A DNA stretch of 64,000 bases, from positions 28,913,866 through 28,977,865 of the forward strand of contig NC_064846.1 of the NCBI RefSeq assembly GCF_024166365.1, read 5' to 3'. Numbering within the stretch: position 1 is the first letter of the stretch; every line of letters begins with the position of its first letter. Below are positions 46,401 through 55,282 of this stretch, one piece after another. The position numbers were made by a program, and so were the translations under genes. Origin of the DNA: Elephas maximus indicus. Taxonomy: Eukaryota; Chordata; Mammalia; Proboscidea; Elephantidae. The notes below the pieces were generated by a model that was not told where the DNA came from, searched no databases, and saw only the letters and a program-made list of their open reading frames with translations.

Positions 46401-48039
46401 CTCATGGGGGAAAATATTAAATGACGCAAGAAGTATCGAAAGAAGATGGAAAGAATACATAAGGTCACTATACCAAAAAGAACTGGCTGACATCCAGCTA
46501 TTTCAGGAGGTAGCATATGATCAGCAATTGATGGTACTGAAGGAAGAAGTCCAAGCTGCACTTGAAGGCATTGGTGAAAAACAAGGCTCCAGGAATTGAT
46601 GGAATACCAACTGAGATGTTTCAACAAATGGATACAGTGCTGAGAGTGTTCACTGGTCTATGCCAAGAGATTTGGAAGATATCTACCTGGCCAACTAACT
46701 GGAAAAGATCCATATTTATGCACATTCCCTAGAAAGGTGATCCAAATGAATACAGCAATTATCAACCAATATCATTAATATCACACACAAGTAAAATTCT
46801 GCTGAAGATCATTCAAAAGCAGCTGCAGCAGTATATCAACAGGTAACTGCCAGAAATTCAAGCTGGATTCAGAAGAGGTCATGGAACCAGGGATATCATT
46901 GCTGACGTCAGATAGATCCTGAATGAAAGCAGAGAGTACCAGAAAGATGTTTACGTGTGTTTTATTGACTATGCAAAGGCATTCGACTGTGTGGATCATA
47001 ACAAATTATGGATACCATTGTGAAGAATTAGAATTCCAGAACACTTAATTGTGCTTATGAGGAACCTGTACATAGACTAAGAGCTGGCCGTTGGAACAGA
47101 ACATGGGGGTGCTTTGTGGTTTAAAATCAGGAAAGGTGTGTGTCAGTGTTGTATCCTTTCACCATACCTATTCAGTCTGTATGCTGAACAAATAGTCTGA
47201 GAAACTAGACTATATGAGGAAGAATGGGGCATCGGCATCGGTGGAAGACTCATTAACAGCCTGTGTTATGCAGATGACACAACCTTGTTTGCTGAATGTG
47301 AAGAGGACTTGAAGCACTTACTGATGAAGATCAAGGACTACAGCTTTCTGTACGTATTATACCTCAACATAAAGAAAACAAAAATCCTCACAACTGAACA
47401 AATATGCAACATCGTGATAAACCGAGAAAAGATTGAAGTTGTCAAAGGATTTCATTTTACTTGGTTCTGCAATCAACACCCATGGAAGCAGCAGTCAAGA
47501 ATTTGAAAGACACATTGGTCAAAATTGGCTGCAAAAGACGTCTTTAAAGTGTTAAAAAGCAAAGATGTCACCTTGAACTAAGGTGTGCCTGACCCAAGCC
47601 ATGGTGTTTTCAGTGTCCTCATATGCATGCAAAAGGTGGATGATGAATAAAGAAGACCAAAGAAGAATTGATGACTTTGAATTGTGGTGTTGGTGAAGAA
47701 TATTGAATGTACCATGGACTGCCAAAAGAACGAACAAATCTGTCTTGGAAGAAGTACAACCAGAATGCTTCTTATAAGTGAAGATGGCGAGACTTCATGT
47801 CACATTCTTTGGACATGGTATCAGGATGGACCAGTCCCTGGAGAAGGATACCATGCTTGGTAAAGTAGAGGGTCAGCAGAAAAGAGGAAGACCCTTAAGT
47901 TGGTGGATTGACACAGTGGCTGCTGCAATGGGCTCAAGCATAACAACGATAGTGAGCATGGCGAAGGACTGGGCAGTGTTTTGTTCTGTTGTTCATGTTA
48001 GCTATGAGTCAGAACTGACTTGACAGCTCCTAACAACAA
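46401..48039 (+). mobile_element. RTE-4, 3' half, sense
   Basis: Starts within the RTE at 'ctcatgggggaaaatattaa' (equivalent to RTE-1 near 18565 on the other strand) and runs to the 3' signature '..ctcctaacaacaac'. RT traces: EEVQAALEGIGEKQGSRN (46324-46599), FYRRG-region 'agaagaggtcatggaacc', and the YADD box at 47267-47278. A post-RT segment, DLKHLLMKIKDYSFLYVL, lies at 47285-47506. It is broken by several stops and frameshifts. The right target duplication is cattccctcttat (48040-48052). The two halves sum to about 3.20 kb, the same as RTE-1. Confidence 0.92.
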
Positions 48040-48620
48040 CATTCCCTCTTATAATTTTCCCCATTAGCTTCGCACCCTAGAAATATATTCTGGCTACACA
48101 ACCTTGCTTGTCTATCATCCAGAAATTTTTGACACACATTTTCAAATATTTCACTGTGAGTTGATAATCATTTGGCCCTCTCTCAATCCAGTAATTTACG
48201 TCATTAGAAAAAAAATTTTCCACAAAGCAGCATCTGTATTTCTGTTATTTATGGGGTCTGCTGATGTGATATTTTCAGGTTCTAAAATAGTCGTACTTTC
48301 TACATCATTATTAATTTTTTTACTACAGCAAGGAATGGATGCAGTGTTTTGAACAAATTCTCTTATATTATGTAATCTATTATATTAGTAATTTCAGCAC
48401 TAGCAGTACTAGTACAAAGATTGGCACTGATTACACTTGAGTGTTCAATGGAAGAAGTCTCTTCTGATTAGTTACATTTTAAAAAGGAAGTTAATTTTGG
48501 GATTGTCTTTAGGGATTTACACATCCTTTTCTTTTTATCTTCTGTGAGCTTTCATTTTTGCACTTCACTTATTTCTTCCTGTTTTGTTTTGCCTGAATAT
48601 AAAATTATGTCACTTTTTCA

Positions 48621-49192
48621 ATTTGGTCCTACTGTAGCAAATATACTTGAATAATTGAAAACAAATAAAATTTATAAAACAACTAAAATTTATAAAATAA
48701 AATTTGCATTCCAATTTGGATGTAAACACAAAATTTATATTTGTAAGTTAGTAAGTAAAAAAAAATTTTATTTGGAACATGTAATTTTGTTCTTTGGGTT
48801 TGAGATAGAAGAGATAGTACTTACTAGGCAGTCAGAAATAATTTCATTGGCTTGTCATACAATGTTTGTTGGCGAGCCCTTTGTGGATCTCCACGAGTGC
48901 TTTTCATCTTGAAATAATACTTAAAAACTTGCACACTCATTTTCTGTCCTTTGATGCTGCATCTTCAGTGGACTACTGCTGTTATCTGACAGGGGCGAGA
49001 GCGATTGTAAACAGCATGATACAAATACAAGTGTGTGATCAATCTGAACGTGCATTTTGGTTCCCTTTGAGCAGGACGGGACCAGATACATCATGGGTCA
49101 CATGATTATAGTTACACCTGCGTGCTCTTATGTGGTCGAGAAGAGAGAAGTGAATGTGAGGTTATACCACATCGATCCAAAATGAAAAGTAA
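48621..49192. other. Flank of the hAT relic, no further feature assigned
   Basis: Probably the 5' non-coding end of the hAT element followed by unique DNA. The sequence caggggcgagagcg (48990-49003) has a hAT-TIR-like look but points the wrong way for this element. Frames of 79-85 codons here are not recognisable. Confidence 0.35.
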
Positions 49193-51421
49193 AATGATTG
49201 TCATTGTATAAAAATTTATAAATTATACATTTTATTTTTTTGTGGAATTGTTCAACTTCCATATTCAGAGATACGTACATAATTGATGTAACAACAGCAC
49301 CACTTCTTGACAAGCAAGTTTGTTTTGCGAGTCTTAACAATATCAATCAATTTCTTCAAAGAAAGTCAATCTGAAGGGAAATGGAAAATAAAATACATTT
49401 ATATAATGTTTATTATCTAAATATTCATTTCCTTGAGGAATTGTTCCATTTTCTTACACAGAGCTATGTAAATATTCTGATAAAATATAATGTTCTGATA
49501 AACACCCTTTGTTGCTTTCTTGGAAGACAAATTTAGAAACACACTCATTGTTGCAAAACAGAAACATATTTTGCATGACAAATAAATATTTACTTAATGT
49601 GCCTAACACTCCATTTATTAGCATATATAGAGCAATATCAAGCACTGTGTCCCATGCAACAGACAATAGAAACCGAAGCTCGCTTGATACATAAATTAAA
49701 ACTTTTAATGTTAAATGACTATTAATATTTCCAGTATTTTTTGGAAGTTTGCTATGTTAGTATTATATTAAATTATTACCCATGATAGTATTATATTAAA
49801 TGTGTGTTAGATTGTGTCTATGTGTATGCCAAACACATTTTGAAGTTAAATTTATAAATATTGTTGTTTACAAACCTTAGGACATAACTCTGTACATAAA
49901 TGCTATACAGTTAAAAAGTAACTTGACTGAGTTCATTGAAATGGTCAACTTATTCGAGTTCCCTCGCTTTTGTGCGTCATCTGGGACTGGAGTTCCTATT
50001 GATTGTCTGCCAGGTCATGAGCAAGAGCATACCCTTGTATTTGTATCATGCCAAAGAGCATTGCTGGCCCACTTGGCTGGAGTTGCTGGATCAGCAGATG
50101 AGGATGTGCAAGACGGTTCTCTCAAAATGGATCACAGACCTTCTATCTACTAATATAATCTGTCCTTGCCCAGTAACTACTCATGTTGAATCAAGTTGCA
50201 TATTGGGTGTATGTAGTGAGAGTCAGACTCCACAACCCACCCTAGCTCTTGTGTATGAGAAAGAAATAGTATATTCCCAAGAGGCCTGCCAAGATAAAGA
50301 GTTTCAATTACATAAGAGGGGAACCATAGGAGACAGGCATCAGTGAAGATGTTGAAGTGGTAGGTGCCTCATAGCTTAAACAATTTTTCATGTAGACATC
50401 CTCATTCCCTGTGTGAACTTTATTTCTGGCTAGCACATTCTCGAACACCAGGGCTGGTACCAATTTCATTTAGTGCCCTTCCAGTTCCCTTCCACTGTGA
50501 TGCTCACTTTTCCTTGTGTCCTGTCTGCCTGGTATCTAAGGATCTTTGCTTTGGACAACTGGTGCCCCTGTTTGGTGATGCCCTAAGCAAGTGCTTACCT
50601 TGTTTACTGGGTAATCAATCTATCTAAGATGACAAATCTTGCCCACCTCACCTTGTGGAAATCATTTCTCAAGGTTTATTTATGTACTTTAGGGATTTCC
50701 TATGAACACAGAACCAAGTGTAACAGAACTCATGGTTTTGGCTTTGTTTTATTTATCCTCTCCTTGAAAATAATAAATTTTTACCTTTATCGTGCACTTA
50801 CTTTAAATATTGGAGACATACCTTATTTCTTGGCTCCTAAGTATCTGTGTTTCTTATTTTTATTGTTTTAAGCACTACAATAATTAGATGATTGAAATAC
50901 TAATGTAAATGCCTTAAGTGCCTAATGGAGATATTCCCTATACCTATAGTTGAGTGTCCTGCAGTTTTCTGGAAGAGTTAATTAACTTTCCAAAGTGACT
51001 AGCTCATTATGGTGGAGAACTATGTATTAAGAGCATTCCATGTGAATGAATATTGTTCTGCATTTCACAGATACTTAATATAGGATATAGGGATGAGCTT
51101 TGAGATGTTAATGAATCCCTTGAAACTCTATGCAAGAGCTTGCCTGTCTGTGCACCTCGCCTCCACTCCTGAGGAGAATATAGTTGCTACCAGATTCTCA
51201 AAGGATCTAAAAGTGGTTAAGTATTTGCTTAAAAAAAAAAAACACATTTTGGTCTGAGGACCAACTCAGGAAAGTAAAAGATTCTGCAGACTAGACACAT
51301 ACGCTCAGCAGAGTGTAATGAGTCAGGAAATGAATATTAGACAAAGAATTTAACAATTATTTCAACCAATTCTGTGTCCAGTATGAAAGCCTCATGATCC
51401 AGTTTGCTCTCATTACCTTGT
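49193..51421. other. 2.2 kb AT-rich sequence, no gene recognised
   Basis: Overlapping frames at 49923-50153, 49936-50346 (136 codons), 50364-50627 and 50629-50871 contain no domain I know and have no flanking splice pattern. 49240-49285 and 49431-49476 look like a diverged ~190-bp duplication (ggaattgttc..cagag.ta.gta). 51090-51235 ('accagattctcaaaggatct' then an A-run) may be an old repeat. Confidence 0.4.
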
Positions 51422-51495
51422 CATTCATTCATTCATTAAATACCCACCCTTGGCATGCATGCCCTGCGTTAAGCACTGGGATATTAATAAAGAAA
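51422..51495 (-). repeat. (TTCA)n tract and old MIR/L2-like fragment, antisense
   Basis: A 'cattcattcattcatt' tract leads into 'gcgttaagcactgggatatt', an arrangement common in old mammalian LINE/SINE relics. The family is uncertain. Confidence 0.4.
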
Positions 51496-52422
51496 GGAGA
51501 AAAAAAGGTAAGTTTTGCTCTTTATTCCCTGTTTCTGTAAAACTCATCCATATATCAGACAGTATTCTACTAGATTTTCAACCCCACAAAGTAACTGTTT
51601 AAACCAGTGCTCTAAAAACCACCAGACCTATTTTCTTGGAAGAAAAATTAAAAAGAAAAAAGGTGTCCTCATAGCACAGCAAGCTGAAAAAGTATTTTCT
51701 CCATTATAATCTCCTCTACTTCTTTGAACAGAACTACAAACTAGACCAAAAAAAGTACACTCTGTGAGTGTCTATGCAGGTGGTGCTAATGACTCCTCAG
51801 TGGTCTATCTCTAAGATACCTTAGTTGGTGAAAAAACAAAACAAAACAAAAGTGCCTGTGTATCTAAAGCCAAATTAATCTAGGAAATAATTAGCTATTT
51901 GATAAAATGAAAATCAAGGTCACTTTTCCAAATTATGTCTTTAATTTTTAGAAGTAATGCCACAGATTTATATCATCATATTGCCATCACAGCTAAGGCA
52001 AAGAGAAGCACTGACAGTTTCTCTAACACTTAATCTAAAGAAATCTATTATTTGCCAATAAAAATGGACTCTTGGCCATTAAAAATGTAGTTTTTACTGG
52101 TACGTCTGTGCTTTGCTTGTTCTATTTTCCGTAACGAAAATTATTTTCCTTTTCAAAACCATTTTTATCTTCCAAAGCCAATTCAGTACTCACTTCTTTC
52201 AGACCACAAGGAATCTTTCTCTTTTTGGACCTCCTATGTATGCTTATTTTTATGTATGCCACTTACAAATATACAACATTATACAGTACAGAATATCAGT
52301 TATTTTTCCACTGCTTTTTTTCATATTATTTTATTCAGCCACTCTACCAATATTTATTAATCCTCACCTATATGCCAGCAACTGCCTTAAATATTTAAAT
52401 ATAATGGGGATATAGTAGTGTT
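51496..52422. other. No gene; old repeat-like end
   Basis: Unique AT-rich sequence. 52330-52415 ('accaatatttattaatcctc', 'tatgccagcaactgcctt') resembles the same old repeat class as 10038-10110. The 100-codon frame at 52113-52415 is hydrophobic and AT-driven, with no domain. Confidence 0.4.
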
Positions 52423-52620
52423 GTTGTTGTTGTTAGGTGCTGCCAAGTCAGTTCCTACTCATAGTGACCCTATGTACCATAGAATGAAACACTGCCTGAC
52501 CCTGTGCCATCCTCACAATCATTGCTTTGCTTGAGCCATTGCTACAGCCACTGCGTCAATCCATTTTGTTGAGGATCTTCCTCTTTTTCGCTGACCCTCC
52601 ACTTTACCAAGCATGATATC
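52423..52620 (-). mobile_element. RTE-5, part 1 (3' end)
   Basis: Antisense RTE starting with a five-unit gtt tail (52422-52436) and 'aggtgctgccaagtcagttc', running to '..accaagcatgatatc'. Its last five bases, atatc (52616-52620), form the left flank of the LTR insertion. The element continues at 53438. Confidence 0.9.
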
Positions 52621-53432
52621 TGTGATGGTTAAAGTTGTATGTCATCTTGGGTGGGCCATATTTCTCAGTGATTTGGCAGCTATGATGTAGCTTGGCAGTC
52701 GTATAATATGTAATCACCTCCATGTTGAGATCTGATATAATGTGATCACCTTCACAATGGGGTATACTGTGAGTAGCCAACCAGTGGAAAGGGAGTTGCA
52801 TTGGGTATGTGGCCTGCATCCAATATTGGTAGACTCTCTGGCTTTTGCTTGTTCTGGGTCCTGCAGCTGGCTCCTGTTGCTCTGACCTCTGGTTCTTGGG
52901 ACTTGAGCTAGCTGCTTGTCTGCTGATCTTGGGATTCATCAGCCTCTGGTCTGGATCTTCGGTTCGCCAGCCCCTGCAGCTCTGTGACTCAAGGAAAGCC
53001 TCCAGCCTGACCCACCAATTTGGGACTTTTGAGCCTCTACAACCACGTGAGCCATTTCCTTGACCTCTCTCGCTATTTCTCTCTCTCTCTTTCTCTAGGT
53101 GCTTCACTGGTTTTGCTTCTCTAGAGAACCCAACCTAAGACACTTGCTATCAAGTCGATCCCCAATCATGGGGACCTCATGCCATCAAATGAAGAACCAG
53201 GAATGGAATATGTCCTTTGGAGAAATAATCTCTGCACTGAGAAGCTCCTAGACCAGGTGAAGATTGATGACAAAGACCTTCCCCCAGAGTCAACAGAGAT
53301 AAAACTTTCCGCTGGAGCTGACACCCTGAATTCAGACTTCTAGCCTCCTAGACTGTGATAGAATAAATTTCTCTTTGTTAAAGCCATCCACTTCTGTTAT
53401 TTCTATTATAGCAGCACTAGGTAACTAAGACA
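52621..53432 (+). repeat. Composite MaLR-type LTR inserted in RTE-5
   Basis: The unit opens TGTGATGGTTAAAG and closes CTAAGACA, with 5-bp flanks atatc (52616-52620) and atgtg (53433-53437); the undisturbed RTE has 'atgtc' here. 52621-53142 resembles an MLT1-type LTR that itself ends '..agagaacccaacctaagaca'. 53180-53432 is the sense 3' part of the LTR family seen at 10289 and 42876 (tagcctcctagactgtgata, ttaaagccatccacttc). Between them, 53143-53185 (cttgctatcaagtcgatccc) looks like an RTE/AfroSINE tail. The 167-codon minus-strand frame (52604-53107) is not a gene. Confidence 0.65.
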
Positions 53433-53437
53433 ATGTG

Positions 53438-54139
53438 TTTCTCCAGGGCCTGGTCCCTCCTAATAACATGTCCAAAGTACATGAGACGAAGTCTTGCCAT
53501 CTTAGCTTCCGAGGAGCATTCTGGCTGTACTTCTTCCAAAAGAGATTTGTTCGTTCTTCTGGCAGTCCATGGTATACTCAATATTGTGCACCAGCACCAT
53601 AATTCAAAGGCATTAATTCTTCTTCGGTCTTCCTTATTCATTGTCCAGCTTTCCCATGCATATCAGGTGATTGAAAACACCATGACTTGGGTCAGGCGCA
53701 CCTTCATGCTCAAAATGACATCTTTGCTTTTTCACCATTAAAGAGTTCTTTTGCAGCAGATTTGCCTAATGCAATACATTGTTTGATTTCTTGACTGCTG
53801 TTTCCATGGGCGTTTATTGTGGATCCAAGTAAAATGAAATCCTTGATAACTTCAATCTTTTCTCTGTTTATCATGGTGTTCCTAATTGGTCCAGTTATGA
53901 GAATTTTTGTTTCCTTTATGTTGAAGTGCAATCCATACTGAAGGCTGTATAGTCTTTGGCCCTCATCAGTAAGTGCTCCAAGTCATCTTCCCTTTCAGCA
54001 AGCAAGGCTTTTTCATCTGTATACCGTAAGTTGTTAATGAGTCTTCCTTCAATCCTGATGTTGTGTTCTTTTTCATATAATCCAACTTTTCAGATTATTT
54101 GCTCGACATACAGCTTAAATAATATATAGTGAAAGGATA
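53438..54139 (-). mobile_element. RTE-5, part 2 (post-RT and end of RT)
   Basis: RTE resumes at 'tttctccagggcctggtccc'. Minus-strand remnants: MNKEDRRRINAFELWCW at 53417-53641 and HFNIKETKILITGPIRN at 53710-53931. The YADD region is decayed (complement of 54012-54023). It ends at the left copy of the AfroSINE-f target duplication (54127-54139). Confidence 0.9.
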
Positions 54140-54225
54140 CGCCAGGCGCTCCATGGAAACTATGGGGCACTTCTACTCTGTCCTATAGGGTCGCTATGAG
54201 TCGGAATCGACCCGACGGCACTGGG
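54140..54225 (+). mobile_element. AfroSINE-f: 86-bp 5'-truncated SINE tail
   Basis: Only the 3' part is present, from 'cgccaggcgctccatgg' to 'gacccgacggcactggg'. A perfect 13-bp duplication, tagtgaaaggata, lies at 54127-54139 and 54226-54238. There is no A-tail; the copy ends in the RTE-like tail. It shows that AfroSINEs can be 5'-truncated at insertion, as expected for LINE-driven target priming. Confidence 0.95.
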
Positions 54226-54238
54226 TAGTGAAAGGATA

Positions 54239-54264
54239 TAACTCTGGCACACACCTTTCCTGAT
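54239..54264 (-). mobile_element. RTE-5, part 3 (sliver)
   Basis: 'taactctggcacacaccttt' continues the RTE RT region (compare 16168-16198 in RTE-1). It ends in the left target duplication of L1-7, cctttcctgat (54254-54264). Confidence 0.85.
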
Positions 54265-55282
54265 ATTTTTTCTTTTAATAATTTTTATTGTGCTTTTAGT
54301 GAAAGTTTACAAATCAAGTCAGTCTCTCACACAAAAACCCATATACATCTTGCTACACACTCCCAATTACTCTCCCCCTAATGAGACAGCCTGCTCTCTC
54401 CCTCCACTCTCTCTTTTTGTGTCCATTTTGCCAGCTTCTAACCCCCTCCACCCTCTCATCTCCCCTCCAGGCAGGAGATGCAAACAGTCTCAAGTGTCCA
54501 CCTGATTCAGGAAGCACACTCCTCACCAGCATCCCTCTCCAACTCATTGTCCAGTCCAATCCATGTCTGAAGAGTTGGCTTCAGGAATGATTCCTGTCCT
54601 GGGCCAACAGAAGGTCTGGGGGCCATGACCACTGGGGTCCTTCTAGTCTCAGTCAGACCATTAAGTCTGGTCTTATGAGAATTTGGGGTCTGCATCCCAC
54701 TGCTCTCCTGCTCCCTCAGAGGTTCTCTGCTGTGTTCCCTGTCAGGGCAGTCATCGGTTGTGGCCGGGCACCATCTAGTTCTTCTGGTCTCAGGATGATG
54801 TAGTCTCTGGTTCATGTGGCCCTTTCTGTCTCTTGGGCTCGTAATCACCTTGTATCCTTGGTGTTCTTCATTCTCCTTTGATCCAGGTGGGTTGAGACCA
54901 ATTGATGCATCTTAGATGGCTGCTTGCTAGCGTTTAAGACCCCAGACGCCACTCTCCAAGGTGGGATGCAGAATGTTTTCTTAATAGATTTTATTATGCC
55001 AGTTGACTTAGATGTCCCCTGAAACCATGGTCCCCAGACCCCTGCCCATGCTATGCTGGCCTTCGAAGCATTCAGTTTATTCAGGAAAATTCTTTGCTTT
55101 TGGTTTAGTCCAATTGTGCTGACCTCCCCTGTATTGTGTGCTGTCTTTCCCTTCACCTAAAGTAGTTCTTATCTACTATCTAATTAGTGAATACCCCTCT
55201 CCCACCCTACCTCCCTCCCCTCTCTCATAACCACAAAAGAATATTTTCTTCTCAGTTTAAACTATTTTTCAAGTTCTTACAA

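Larger units (their letters stand above)
43424..48620 (-). pseudogene. hAT-superfamily transposase remnant (ZMYM/DUF4371-like), interrupted
   Basis: Read on the minus strand from right to left. The N-terminal part (about 48620-48041) gives a Lys-rich leader with KSLKTIPKLTSFLK and then DPINNRNTDAALW.. and YWIERGP. After the RTE-4 gap come ..EHQYWKAIL and NEVFG. A 137-codon open stretch (44291-43878) contains DSTFDLSHTDQLSIVLRYVS, GKPVEQLITF, NCRGQFYDNA and PCAVHSLNIIE. These match the RNase H-like core of hAT transposases with a DUF4371 domain: D of SxDxT, the RGQxYDNA block and the C-x2-HSLN block. A C-terminal piece (43606-43424) has YTQILDALENI. Many stops, an AfroSINE (43731-43903) and RTE-4 inactivate it. 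Terminal inverted repeats were not found. Confidence 0.8.

Noticed and set aside
48990..49003. Possible hAT terminal inverted repeat (caggggcgagagcg)
   Set aside because: Its orientation points into the wrong flank for the minus-strand transposase, and I found no partner at the other end near 43.4 kb.
49936..50346. 136-codon frame in a repeat-poor stretch
   Set aside because: No recognised motif, another frame overlaps it, and there is no flanking gene structure. It is listed as unassigned rather than as a gene.
52604..53107. 167-codon minus-strand frame
   Set aside because: It lies across the RTE-5 and composite LTR junction, so it cannot be a pre-existing gene; the low-complexity RER/SER part comes from a ct-rich tract.
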